A DNA stretch of 64,000 nt from Thermanaerothrix daxensis (GTDB lineage Bacteria > Chloroflexota > Anaerolineae > Anaerolineales > Anaerolineaceae). The notes beneath the pieces were generated by a model, which saw only the letters and a list, made by a program, of their open reading frames with translations, made no database searches and was not told the origin of the DNA. The translations under genes and the position numbers were made by a program. Shown here piece by piece: positions 17,102 to 25,812 of the stretch (its first letter is position 1; each line of letters opens with the position of its first letter). Location: positions 496,001 through 560,000 of the forward strand of contig NZ_LGKO01000005.1 of NCBI RefSeq assembly GCF_001306145.1, in the 5' to 3' direction.

Positions 17102-17821
17102 ATGCGTGCACTAAAAATCGTAGCCGAAGGGCTCACAGCATCCTTCCGCTACCCCCACTTTATGTTCGGCGTCCAGCCAACTTTTGAGATGCCCCCGCCT
17201 GCCACACTGTATGGGCACATTGCCAGTGCGTTAGGAGAGTGGTTTGATCCGCAGGGAGTACGCTTTGCCGTGCGTTTCCAGTTCCTCCGCAAGCAGGCAG
17301 ATATTGAAACCACTTACTTATTGACACCTGCTGGTGGTAGACTCCCTGGGAATAGAGCTTTCTCTAAGGTGTTGGAAGGCAACGCGAATCCATTTAAACG
17401 CGAGATCCTTTTCTTCCCGCGTATGACCCTCTATCTTAACCGCCCCGAGTGGCTGGATGCCTTTCGTCAGCCGCGCTATGCGGTTTGCCTTGGACGCTCA
17501 CAGGATTTATTCACCTACCGCAAAGTGGAAGTGGTGGACCTGCAGTCTGCCGAGGAGGTGGTTCTGGAGCACACCCTGCTGCCTTATACCTATGCTGCCT
17601 ATACCGCCGCAGGGCAGGCTGTGCTCATGCCACGACTGTTAGATTACACCCATAAACGCTATCCCACTTTTGAACGTTATATTATCCTGCATCGCCGCGT
17701 ACACACGCGCCACTTCACCCGTTATGAAGGACAGCCCGTCCTTGAACCCTGGTTGGCTGATCCAACTGAACCGGTAGGTGAGGGTGAGTTTTTGGGGGTT
17801 GTATGGCTTTCGTGGGTATAG
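17102..17821 (+). CDS. cas5: Type I-B Cas5
   Basis: Cas5 binds the crRNA 5' handle in Cascade. The 239-residue product begins 'LKIVAEGLTASFRYPHFMFGVQPTFEMPPPATLYGHIASALGEW', a textbook Cas5 N-terminus with the RAMP fold and the 'PPPATLYG' turn. ATG 17102 is preferred over ATG 17090: GGGGTG sits between them, and nothing like a ribosome site precedes the first. The stop is 3 bases from the cas3 start. Confidence 0.88.
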   Translation: MRALKIVAEGLTASFRYPHFMFGVQPTFEMPPPATLYGHIASALGEWFDPQGVRFAVRFQFLRKQADIETTYLLTPAGGRLPGNRAFSKVLEGNANPFKREILFFPRMTLYLNRPEWLDAFRQPRYAVCLGRSQDLFTYRKVEVVDLQSAEEVVLEHTLLPYTYAAYTAAGQAVLMPRLLDYTHKRYPTFERYIILHRRVHTRHFTRYEGQPVLEPWLADPTEPVGEGEFLGVVWLSWV

Positions 17822-17824
17822 GCA

Positions 17825-20206
17825 ATGGAAATTCCCTGTGTTCCAGACGGTTTGACCCATATATGGGCTAAAAGCCCTAAGTCTACCGATGTGCCACCTC
17901 AGACACTGGTGGAACACACGTGGGAAGCGCTGATGCGCCTGCGCGATCTGGCGCATCAGCGCCCCAATTTGCCTGCCAGCGCCGGGCAGCCCCGCCTGTG
18001 GCATCTGCTCTTTTGGGCGCTTTTCCTCCACGACTGGGGAAAAGTATCCCCGGGATTTCAAAAAATGTTGCGTGGCAAAGCACCTCGCTGGCAATATCGT
18101 CACGAAGTTCTCTCACTGGCTTTCCTCGATTGGGTAACCGATGGATTGACACAGGAAGAGACAACCTTTTTAGCGGGTGCAATTGCCACCCACCATAAAG
18201 ATTTTGATGAAATCGAAGAGGCTTACCTTGTTGAGTGGGAAGAAGACCTTGACCCACTGAACGAAATGCTGAAAGAAATTTCTCCTATAGATGTGCAGGC
18301 GCTGTATCGCTGGATCGAGACATGCGGCGATCGCTGGGTGGATGCTCTTGGGATGCGCTCATTGGGCGTTTTCTGCCCGTCCCTTCCCCCGGTTAATCGG
18401 GCATTTGCCATACTTACCCCTACGACGGTTCGTCGACACTTAGGACAAATCAAAGCCTCTTTACAGGCCTGGCAGGCGGGTGCGCCAGCGGATGTGATAC
18501 GGCCGGGGGTTTTAATGCGTGGTTTTCTGCTTCAATCGGATCATCTGGCTTCAGCAGGATGGGGGGTCTTGCCTAATCTAATGATCTCCCAAGAGGTGAT
18601 TTTGAAGGCGTTGAATCTTCCTTTCCGCCGACTATACGCCCACCAGCGCAGTGCGGCCCACACGGATGGACATGCCTTGCTCTTGGCTCCCACTGGTTCT
18701 GGTAAAACTGAAGCCGCTTTGCTCTGGGCACAGAAACAATGTCTGCCCCGCCTTTTTTATACCTTGCCCTATCAAGCCAGCATGAATGCTATGTATGACC
18801 GCCTGAATCGCATATTCCCCGGGCAAGTGGGCCTTTTGCATGGGCGTAGCACTATGGCACAATTCCAACGCTTGATGGAGCAGGCATACACTCCCCAAGA
18901 AGCAGCCAAGTTGGCTCATATGCTGCGCAACCGTTCCGGTCTGGCTTATTACCCCATTCGTGTGCTCAGCCCTTACCAACTACTCAAAGCGTCCTTTCAA
19001 CTCAAAGGGTACGAAGCCCTGCTTAGTGATTTTTCACAGGCCGCTTTTGTTTTTGATGAAATACATGCTTATGAACCTCATCGCTTGGCGATGATTGTTG
19101 CATCCGTAAAGTATCTGGCGCGCTACTATGGTGCACGATTTTTGGTGATGTCAGCGACTTTGCCAACCCCTATTCGGAAGGTGTTCGAACAAGCCCTTGG
19201 AGCCGTTTCTCTAATTCGAGCCCCTCACTCCTTCCTGAGACGTTTGCGTCGCCACCGCCTTAGCCTCAGGGAGGCGAACCTTGTGGATGAAGCCAGCCTG
19301 CGCGAAATCCTTGCACAGGCACTGAACGGACAGAAGGTGCTGGTAGTGGCAAACACCGTGCGCCGTGCTCAAAACATTTATCGGTGGATGCGGGCTCACC
19401 TTCCGGCCACCATTCCCCTGTTCTTACTGCACGGGCGCTTTAATGGGCGCGACCGCGTCCGCAAGGAGCGCGAAATGATTGCGGCGGCGGGCTTAAACTC
19501 AGGCCGGTGTTCTCCGCTAGTGGTTGTGGCTACGCAAGTAGTAGAGGTTAGCCTTAATCTTGACCTGGATATCCTGTTCTCCGATCCGGCCCCACTGGAA
19601 GCCTTGCTTCAGCGTATCGGGCGCATTAATCGCCTTGGGCAACGCGAACCAGCACCAGTAGTGGTGTTCCAAGGACTGGAAGACGTATTTGCCCGGGTTT
19701 ACTCACCTATAGAGCAGGTTACTCGAACCCTAGAGGTGCTCAAAGGAGTTCTTGCGGCATCTTCGGAAAAGGCAGTTTTGTTAGATGAACGCTTTTTGCC
19801 GAATTGGCTGGATGACGTGTATACCGACAGCGTGTTAGAAGCCTGGGAAAAGGCTTTTGAGTCTACCCGTGTGGATTTTGAGCGCGATTTTATTAATACG
19901 CTTCAACCTTTCCGTTCCAACCCAGCGTTAACAGCCCAATTTGAACGTCTCTTCAATGGCACTGAGGTCTTGCCGAAAAGCCTTTATGATGAATATTTAC
20001 AATTACGCGAAAGCGAGCGAGCGCTTGAGGCAGATAGCCTGTTGGTTCCACTCTCATGGGGAGTGCGCGCCATGCTGGCTCAGCGTGGGCAACTCCTGGC
20101 GGGTGATCGCGATTTCCCTGAAGTTGTTGATGTCCCTTATGACTCTGAGTGGGGTTTAGATCTAGAGACTCAATCCATCTCTCAAACTACAGAGGATGAG
20201 GCATAA
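17825..20206 (+). CDS. cas3: Cas3 nuclease-helicase (HD plus SF2 helicase)
   Basis: Cas3 unwinds and degrades DNA captured by Cascade. The 793-residue product has an N-terminal HD nuclease domain (His31; 'LHDWGK' at about 69; 'HEVLSLAFLDW'; 'THHKDF') and an SF2 helicase: Walker A 'APTGSGKT' at about 288, 'DEIH' at about 411, 'MSATLP' at about 441, and motif VI 'QRIGRINRLGQ'. All catalytic motifs are present, so type I interference should be functional if crRNAs exist. The cas6 ATG overlaps the stop (TAATG). Confidence 0.93.
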   Translation: MEIPCVPDGLTHIWAKSPKSTDVPPQTLVEHTWEALMRLRDLAHQRPNLPASAGQPRLWHLLFWALFLHDWGKVSPGFQKMLRGKAPRWQYRHEVLSLAFLDWVTDGLTQEETTFLAGAIATHHKDFDEIEEAYLVEWEEDLDPLNEMLKEISPIDVQALYRWIETCGDRWVDALGMRSLGVFCPSLPPVNRAFAILTPTTVRRHLGQIKASLQAWQAGAPADVIRPGVLMRGFLLQSDHLASAGWGVLPNLMISQEVILKALNLPFRRLYAHQRSAAHTDGHALLLAPTGSGKTEAALLWAQKQCLPRLFYTLPYQASMNAMYDRLNRIFPGQVGLLHGRSTMAQFQRLMEQAYTPQEAAKLAHMLRNRSGLAYYPIRVLSPYQLLKASFQLKGYEALLSDFSQAAFVFDEIHAYEPHRLAMIVASVKYLARYYGARFLVMSATLPTPIRKVFEQALGAVSLIRAPHSFLRRLRRHRLSLREANLVDEASLREILAQALNGQKVLVVANTVRRAQNIYRWMRAHLPATIPLFLLHGRFNGRDRVRKEREMIAAAGLNSGRCSPLVVVATQVVEVSLNLDLDILFSDPAPLEALLQRIGRINRLGQREPAPVVVFQGLEDVFARVYSPIEQVTRTLEVLKGVLAASSEKAVLLDERFLPNWLDDVYTDSVLEAWEKAFESTRVDFERDFINTLQPFRSNPALTAQFERLFNGTEVLPKSLYDEYLQLRESERALEADSLLVPLSWGVRAMLAQRGQLLAGDRDFPEVVDVPYDSEWGLDLETQSISQTTEDEA

Positions 20207-21243
20207 TGGTAGCATTTCCTTTAACTTTTATGCGTTTGCGCTTTGAATGCCAGGCTGAAACTCCTCTGCGCCTGGGAGGATGGCGGGCCGGCAACAATTT
20301 ACGCGGCGCTCTGGTGGATGTGATGCGTCGCGCCACTTGCCCCTACAGCGTTCCGGCGCTTGCAGGGATGTCTGTGCCCCCCGATCCCGAGCATGTTGCC
20401 ACCTGCCCGGTGTGCTGGCTGGTCGCGGCCAACGAAAAACCTGGCATGGAACGCCGTGGTTATGTCCTCACCCCACCCTTGGAGATTCCCGAATTATTAA
20501 AACCCGGGGAGCGTTTTGTCTTTCACCTGACTCTATTAGGGGAAGCTCAACGCTTTTTGCCCTACTTTGTACTGGCGGTACCAGAGATGGGACGAGACGG
20601 AGTGGGAGTGGGTCGAGGACACTTTACCTTGCGACGCATCACAGCCGATTTATTGAATGGAAAGGAGGAAGAGGTACTCCGTGAAGGCGAAACAATCCTG
20701 CGTCCTCCCAAAGTTTCTTTGAGCCATACTGAGATACAGAATTATGCTGAGAGGATGATGCAGGGATGGCAGGCAACCGATATTATGGAGATGCGCATAA
20801 CTTTCCATACCCCTCTTCGCCTTATATGGAATCAGCGGCTTATCAAAACTCCTGATTTTGCCATTTTCTTTGCCCGGCTACTAGAGCGAGTGGATGATCT
20901 GGCCAAGCAATTTTCTGGTGCCAACCAGCGTCCCTATGAGGAGCGCACTTATTTGCGAGACCTTTCTTTGCAAGTGCGCTTGATAGAGAATGATACCCGT
21001 TGGATAGAAGTTTCCAGTGGCTCCAGCCGTACGGGCAGGCCGACCTGGATCAGCGGGTTGGTGGGGTTTGCCCGGTACGCCGCCCCCACGAAGATATGGC
21101 GTGAACTCTTGCCCTGGCTCATCTGGGGAGAAATCGTTCAGGTAGGTAAGGATACAGTCAAGGGGAATGGCGTGTTTCGCCTCTCTTTACCGGGGGTCAA
21201 GAAAGGAGGCGGAGGTGGCTATTATTCAACATCTCATCGTTGA
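20206..21243 (+). CDS. cas6: CRISPR pre-crRNA endoribonuclease Cas6
   Basis: Cas6 cleaves pre-crRNA within repeats. The 345-residue product has the large-family layout: N-terminal 'LRLGGWRAGNNLRGAL', a cysteine pair 'CPVCWL', a central 'MEMRITFHTPLRLI', and the C-terminal 'GLVGFARYAAP...WGEIVQVGKDTVKGNGVFRL', the glycine-rich loop of the PF10040-type Cas6. It is the only crRNA-processing enzyme here, so it probably feeds both the III-B and I-B effectors. It overlaps cas3 by one base and cas1 by 29. Confidence 0.87.
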   Translation: MVAFPLTFMRLRFECQAETPLRLGGWRAGNNLRGALVDVMRRATCPYSVPALAGMSVPPDPEHVATCPVCWLVAANEKPGMERRGYVLTPPLEIPELLKPGERFVFHLTLLGEAQRFLPYFVLAVPEMGRDGVGVGRGHFTLRRITADLLNGKEEEVLREGETILRPPKVSLSHTEIQNYAERMMQGWQATDIMEMRITFHTPLRLIWNQRLIKTPDFAIFFARLLERVDDLAKQFSGANQRPYEERTYLRDLSLQVRLIENDTRWIEVSSGSSRTGRPTWISGLVGFARYAAPTKIWRELLPWLIWGEIVQVGKDTVKGNGVFRLSLPGVKKGGGGGYYSTSHR

Positions 21244-22264
21244 TGAATATGGCAGTTTCATTGGCAAGCACAGCGAACGCTTGATTGTCTATAAAGGGGA
21301 GGAGAAATTTATTCAGGCCCCCCTACTTCATCTCGAATCGGTGGTAATCGCCAACCAGGGTATCAGCATTAGTGCTGATGCTGTGCAGGTGTGTACGGAG
21401 CGCGGCATCCCGATTTTCTTTGTTAACTCAATTGGGGAGCCATATGCCAGTTTGTACAGCGCTGGATTAACAGGCACCATTGCGACTCGCCGCGCTCAGT
21501 TAGAAGCCTACCGCAATCGTCGTGGTTTAGAACTGGCGCTGGCTCTTGCTATTGGTAAAATCCAGAACCAGGCCAATCTTCTCAAATACATGAGTAAATA
21601 CCGAAAGGAGAGCGACCCCACGCTCTATGAGGAGTTACGCCGCCTTGCTGCCGAAGTCCTTGATGAACGAATAAAATTGGAGCACCTCTCTCGCTCGCCG
21701 GAGGTTAGGGAGGGCAAATTATCTATTGAGGATCTACGCCAATCTATTATGGGAATCGAGGGCCGGGCTGCCCAACGTTACTGGGATGCCATCCGTCTGA
21801 CCGTGCCTGAGAAATACGGATTCCCAGGGCGAGTAGGACGTGGAGCGGCAGATCCAATTAATGCTGCTCTTAATTATAGCTATGGTATCCTCTATGGGCA
21901 GGTCGAGCGCGCCATTGTCCTTGCGGGCTTGGATCCTTATGCCGGCTTTTTACATATGGACCGTCCTGGCAAACCCAGCCTTACACTCGATTTAATTGAG
22001 GAGTTTCGTCCCACTGTCGTGGATCGCACCGTTATTGGGTTGGCCAACAAAGGTGTGGCCTTTGATCAGGATAAGGAGAAGCGGCTCACACCGGAGGTAC
22101 GGCGCATGATTGCTGAAAAGATTCTGGAGCGCCTGGACACCCCAATTCCCTTTGAGAATAAACGTTATGCGATTCGTGCCATTATTCAAATACAAGCACG
22201 TCATATTGCTACTTTCTTGCGAGGTGAACGTGAGGCTTATCAGCCTTCTCAGTTAACGTGGTAA
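21215..22264 (+). CDS. cas1: CRISPR integrase Cas1
   Basis: Cas1 catalyses spacer insertion with Cas2. The 349-residue product shows the metal-binding triad in context: Glu in 'GIEGRAAQRYW', His in 'GFLHMDRPGKPSL' and Asp in 'TLDLIEEFRP'. GTG at 21215 is chosen as start because AGGAGG lies 5 bases upstream and the protein then begins 'AIIQHLIVDEYG', the normal N-terminus. It sits between cas6 and cas2. The call is firm. Confidence 0.95.
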   Translation: MAIIQHLIVDEYGSFIGKHSERLIVYKGEEKFIQAPLLHLESVVIANQGISISADAVQVCTERGIPIFFVNSIGEPYASLYSAGLTGTIATRRAQLEAYRNRRGLELALALAIGKIQNQANLLKYMSKYRKESDPTLYEELRRLAAEVLDERIKLEHLSRSPEVREGKLSIEDLRQSIMGIEGRAAQRYWDAIRLTVPEKYGFPGRVGRGAADPINAALNYSYGILYGQVERAIVLAGLDPYAGFLHMDRPGKPSLTLDLIEEFRPTVVDRTVIGLANKGVAFDQDKEKRLTPEVRRMIAEKILERLDTPIPFENKRYAIRAIIQIQARHIATFLRGEREAYQPSQLTW

Positions 22265-22277
22265 GGGGGTAATGACC

Positions 22278-22550
22278 ATGGGTGTTGAAAAAACGCCTAA
22301 TTTAATTCTGGTCTACGATATAGTAGATGATCGTAAGCGTGCGAAAATTGCCGATATCTGCCTGGATTATGGATTGGATCGCATTCAATTTAGTGCCTTT
22401 GTGGGGTGGCTGATCCCCTCAAAACAAAAAGAATTAATGATTAAGATCAAACGCACCCTGGGTAAGAGTCCAGGGAATGTGCAATTAGTGCCCATTTGCG
22501 CTGAAGACTGGCAAAAGCGCAAGATCATTGACCAGCGAGAGCAGAGATAA
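22278..22550 (+). CDS. cas2: CRISPR adaptation protein Cas2
   Basis: Small dimeric ferredoxin-fold partner of Cas1. The 90-residue product has 'LVYDIVDDRKRAKIADICLDYGLDRIQFSAFVG', including the conserved Asp of beta-strand 1. ATG 22278 gives the better spacing to GGGGG; ATG 22272 is the alternative. It lies 13 bases after cas1. Confidence 0.95.
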   Translation: MGVEKTPNLILVYDIVDDRKRAKIADICLDYGLDRIQFSAFVGWLIPSKQKELMIKIKRTLGKSPGNVQLVPICAEDWQKRKIIDQREQR

Positions 22551-22553
22551 AGC

Positions 22554-23165
22554 ATGTTTGATCCCTATGAAGAGATTTACACGTATCCTTTCAGGGTCAC
22601 CGATCTGAAGCAATGGGCTTACTGTCATCGTTTGCTTTACTTTCTGGTGTGTCTGCCGGACATTCGTCCACGTACTTACTTGATGGAAGCGGGGAAAGAG
22701 GCTGGCGAGGAAGAAGTCGGGCGTATTATGCGCCGCTCGTTACAGATATTTGGTGCTGTGCAAGGGCGGCGGGAGTTCAATGTTAGAGTCCGTTCGGCCC
22801 AATGGAATATGCGGGGCGTTGTAGATATGGTGATATGGGTGGATGAACCCGCACCTGGGGAGGTCATACCAGTGGATTTCAAGTTATCGCAACGCAGCGG
22901 CGAGCATGTCAAGCTTCAATTAATGGCCTATGGCCTCTTACTTGAGGAAATGAGTGGAAAGGTGACTTCCCGGGGTTATTTGTATGAAATTCCTCTGCGG
23001 CGGGTGGTGGAGGTTCCATTCGCTCCGTCATTACGGCGAAGTGTGCGGGAGGCACTGGAAGACATGAAGGCCATGCTGGAGAAAGAACAAATGCCCCAGC
23101 CAACCACCCAGCGTACTCGGTGTGTGGGGTGCGAATTTCGGCGTTTCTGCAATGATGTGTTTTGA
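22554..23165 (+). CDS. cas4: CRISPR adaptation nuclease Cas4
   Basis: Cas4 trims prespacers and selects the PAM during adaptation. The 203-residue product has the RecB-like nuclease core: Asp in 'MRGVVDMVIW', D-x-K in 'IPVDFKLSQ', and Gln/Tyr in 'LQLMAYGLLL'. The iron-sulfur cluster ligands are a Cys near residue 24 ('YCHR') and three C-terminal Cys in 'CVGCEFRRFC'. It is the last gene of the cas run and is separated from cas2 by 3 bases. Confidence is high. Confidence 0.93.
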   Translation: MFDPYEEIYTYPFRVTDLKQWAYCHRLLYFLVCLPDIRPRTYLMEAGKEAGEEEVGRIMRRSLQIFGAVQGRREFNVRVRSAQWNMRGVVDMVIWVDEPAPGEVIPVDFKLSQRSGEHVKLQLMAYGLLLEEMSGKVTSRGYLYEIPLRRVVEVPFAPSLRRSVREALEDMKAMLEKEQMPQPTTQRTRCVGCEFRRFCNDVF

Positions 23166-23265
23166 GACACGCATCGGCGGCGACCTCTAATACTGGGGAA
23201 GGATATAAACTGAGCCTACGGAGTACGAGGAGGAAAGGTCCGACCTGCTTGGAATTTACTTCTTA

Positions 23266-23850
23266 TCGCTGGAGGTGGTAAGGCACGTCAATGATGATCC
23301 GTTGAAAGCCCATACGGCGGCGCCGGTAGAGCAAAGCAATAAGGTATACGGGAATGGCCATTGCTGTTCCAGATTCTTTCAGGCCACGTAGGTTGATGAT
23401 CATGATGATACCCAACGTGAGCAGTGCCAATGTTACCTTAATAGGGTCAAAGCACTGGAAAAGCCGAAGCAATGGCGACTATTCCGGCGGTCAGGCTTAC
23501 AGCCGCGGTTAGGCTGTAATCTATGATGAGCGCAGTAGCGGCGACCAGACCAGGTAATGTGCCCAGATTCTCCCGCGCGACGACGTAGGATCCCCCTCCT
23601 GAGGGATAACCATGGATAGTTGGAAAGTAGGAAAGCGCCACAATGATTAGTAAACCCGTAATGGTCAACCCAATTGGCCAGGAATATTTCAGGCCAAGAC
23701 TCCCGGCTACGGCCAACCCTAGATAGATCTCCTGATCGGCGTAAGCAATTGAGGAAAATGCGTCCGGGGAAAAGCGGCCAGTGCCCGAATCTTGTTCAGA
23801 CGCTCGCCGGTTAAGTTCTGAGTGGGAAGAAGGGAACCCACTAACAAATG
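23266..23850 (-). pseudogene. Decayed APC-family amino-acid permease
   Basis: Minus-strand fragments in different frames add up to part of an amino-acid/polyamine permease. A segment near 23720-23800 reads 'FSPDAFSSIAYADQEIYLG' only after a frame change from the preceding 'ERLNKIRALAAF'. It continues as 'SLGLKYSWPIGLTITGLL...YPSGGGSYVVARENLG' (to about 23447), then shifts frame again to 'KVTLALLTLGIIMIINLRGLKESG'. Most of the C-terminal half is missing. At least two frameshifts and an internal deletion make this non-functional. It marks the right edge of the cas locus. Confidence 0.75.
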
Positions 23851-23971
23851 CCAGAGATGATCTAACGCACCAGATCTCCCGAAAGTGTGGGGTTTTTCTA
23901 ATTACAAGTATATGCCGCCAGGGTCTTGTCGTTTCCTAATCTTGACCAAATGCGAAAATTTGGGGGGTCCA
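23851..23971. other. Short intergenic stretch
   Basis: No gene or clear repeat seen. It separates the permease remnant from the regulator's promoter. Confidence 0.4.
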
Positions 23972-24006
23972 AAACGATTGGCCTATCGTTTGATTTCGGT
24001 TAAAAT
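23972..24006 (+). promoter_or_regulatory. Promoter with overlapping 20-bp dyad
   Basis: TTGGCC (23978-23983), 17 bp, then TAAAAT (24001-24006) precede the regulator gene at 24058. A perfect inverted repeat, AAACGAT-6 bp-ATCGTTT (23972-23991), overlaps the -35 element, the right place for a repressor operator. Confidence 0.5.
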
Positions 24007-24057
24007 CGAATTACCCTGAAACCCCGGTTCGTGACCTTTGTTAAGGTCATTTAAGTC

Positions 24058-24831
24058 ATGAATGATTCTTGCAGGCTCTTGATCCTGGAGCCCGACCAGG
24101 CACTTCGTCTCTGGTTGGTTGCGTTGATAGCACCGGCCGGGCATACCATCCATGCGGTTCCCTCCCTGGAAGTTATGGGTGCATCGCTGGCAATGGAAGA
24201 CTTCGGTTTTCTGATTGCTGATTTGCAGGATGATACCGCATGGGTAACTTTGGGCAAGGAGTTGGACCGTCTTGGCTTTCCGCCGAAAACCATCTTCCTT
24301 GCCCCTGCCGGTAGCCAGGGACCAACGACGAAATGGCCTTTTCCGTATATGACGCTGCATAAGCCCTTGATGCCACGAGATTTGATGATAGCCATTGCAA
24401 CACTACATAAAGGAGGTATGCGGCTTCCAGAAGCACCATTGGCTGTTCATGAGGTAGGGGCGCTTTATACGGCGCCCCTGGCACTGCCCTTTGAACGCCT
24501 GTGTGTGCACCTGGAGGAAGGGAGGGTCATAGATTGCCAGACACGCACACTCCGCGCTGGCAGCCAGAGGATACGGCTTTCGCTAACCGAATCTCACCTC
24601 TTGGAAAGTCTGTTATCCAACCATGGCCTGGTTGTGCCTTATGAAGACCTGGTAGGATTGATTTATGGTTTTTCAATCAGCCGGTCTGAAGCGGCCCAGT
24701 TGCTACGCTCGGTCGTGACTCGTTTGCGGCATAAACTGGCTCAAGTGGGTGGCGCGACATGGATTTATAATCAGCGCCATTTGGGGTATCGTCTTCAAAT
24801 AGCCCCGACTCCTGGGCCGTTGATCGAGTAA
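24058..24831 (+). CDS. Winged-helix regulator with degenerate receiver domain (OmpR-like)
   Basis: The 257-residue product has an N-terminal domain of about 120 residues resembling a response-regulator receiver ('LLILEPDQALRLWLVALI', 'FGFLIADLQDD', and 'LHKPLMPRDLM' with the Lys-Pro switch). The acidic pocket is reduced: 'LEPD' replaces the usual acidic pair, so phosphorylation is doubtful. The C-terminal 100 residues form an OmpR/PhoB-type DNA-binding winged helix ('LSLTESHLLESLLSNHGLVVPYEDL...RLRHKLAQVG...GYRLQI'). It stands alone, convergent with the EamA gene, and may autoregulate through the dyad over its promoter. Confidence 0.75.
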   Translation: MNDSCRLLILEPDQALRLWLVALIAPAGHTIHAVPSLEVMGASLAMEDFGFLIADLQDDTAWVTLGKELDRLGFPPKTIFLAPAGSQGPTTKWPFPYMTLHKPLMPRDLMIAIATLHKGGMRLPEAPLAVHEVGALYTAPLALPFERLCVHLEEGRVIDCQTRTLRAGSQRIRLSLTESHLLESLLSNHGLVVPYEDLVGLIYGFSISRSEAAQLLRSVVTRLRHKLAQVGGATWIYNQRHLGYRLQIAPTPGPLIE

Positions 24832-24843
24832 TCTGCTAAGCGC

Positions 24844-25788
24844 TCATCGCTGCCAGGGAAGATCAATCTCTGGAAGATGGGGTGGATTAAGCCAGCGTAG
24901 CCACCCGCTACTGGTTCGCTGTTCGGGGGATGATTGATCTAGTGCCATCAGGAGCATACTTCCCCCGATCAGGAATGCTCCTGCCCATTGGGCTGGGCTA
25001 AGGCGCTCGCCCAGCCACACCTGTGCCAGAAATACAGTGACCAGCAACTCGCTCAAACCCAGGAGGGCCGTTTGCAGTCCTCCCAGGTTTTTGACGCCGA
25101 GGAAAAGAGTCAGACGTGAGAGGAACGTGACTCCTGCCATCCCTAGCACAGGCCACCATGAAAGCGAAAAGGCCGGAAGCACCGGGTGGGCAATGGCAAA
25201 TGCTGCGCCCACGGTTAATGCCATAGCCAGCAAAGTGTAAAGCGTAACTGTAGGAGCAGGGGCTTCGTATAAAATGCGTTGATTGATAATGAGATGAAGG
25301 GCATAAAAAAGGGCTGCGAGCAACATCATGAATGCCCCGCTCAGATTGACGGGATCGTGCCCGGTGCGAATCAGCAGATAAATGCCAGGCAGGGCAAGGG
25401 TCAGGCGTAGCAGCGTGATGCGGCTGATTTGTTGACGGTCCAGCCAGAGCCAGAGGGCAACAAATAGGGGATAGAACGAGTAGATCAGGTGGCCCACACT
25501 GGCATCTAGGTGGCTTAGAGCAGTGTAATAAAAAATGGAGCCAATTCCATTGAGCACCCCTGCGATAAGGCATCCAAGTAAACCCACAGGATAAATATAG
25601 AAGAACTGACGTTGAAAGTTCATCACCCCCAGCATTAGAAGGGCTGCAATGGCACTCCGTAGGGCTACGACGGCCAGGGGCGAGAACCCCAGCGCGAAGG
25701 CTTGTTTGCCAAAAACGGGCATGGTGCCCATGAAGAGCGCCGAAGCAAGCGCCGCGACGACCCCCTGAGACCGCCGATTCACGTGCAT
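24844..25788 (-). CDS. EamA/DMT-family permease
   Basis: The 314-residue product has ten hydrophobic segments in two repeated EamA halves, with 'ALFMGTMPVFGKQAF' at the start of the first and 'GLSELLVTVFLAQVWLGERLSPAQWAGAFLIGGS' near the end of the second. Such proteins export metabolites or amino acids; the substrate cannot be read from sequence. It lies 24 bases downstream of the enzyme-receiver fusion, at the end of the signalling operon. The adjacent threonine-synthase-like gene makes an amino-acid-related substrate plausible, but this is a guess. Confidence 0.85.
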   Translation of the reverse strand: MHVNRRSQGVVAALASALFMGTMPVFGKQAFALGFSPLAVVALRSAIAALLMLGVMNFQRQFFYIYPVGLLGCLIAGVLNGIGSIFYYTALSHLDASVGHLIYSFYPLFVALWLWLDRQQISRITLLRLTLALPGIYLLIRTGHDPVNLSGAFMMLLAALFYALHLIINQRILYEAPAPTVTLYTLLAMALTVGAAFAIAHPVLPAFSLSWWPVLGMAGVTFLSRLTLFLGVKNLGGLQTALLGLSELLVTVFLAQVWLGERLSPAQWAGAFLIGGSMLLMALDQSSPEQRTSSGWLRWLNPPHLPEIDLPWQR

Positions 25789-25812
25789 GTTCCCCTTACC
25801 CCGGTTGAGGGC

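Noticed and set aside
20725-20740. ATACTGAG near 20727 as a host copy of the prophage palindrome
   Set aside because: The second half (ATA) does not match TAT; three mismatches in 11.
23166-23265. CRISPR array or leader after cas4
   Set aside because: No repeated units of 25-40 bp are visible here or anywhere between 5.7 and 24 kb.
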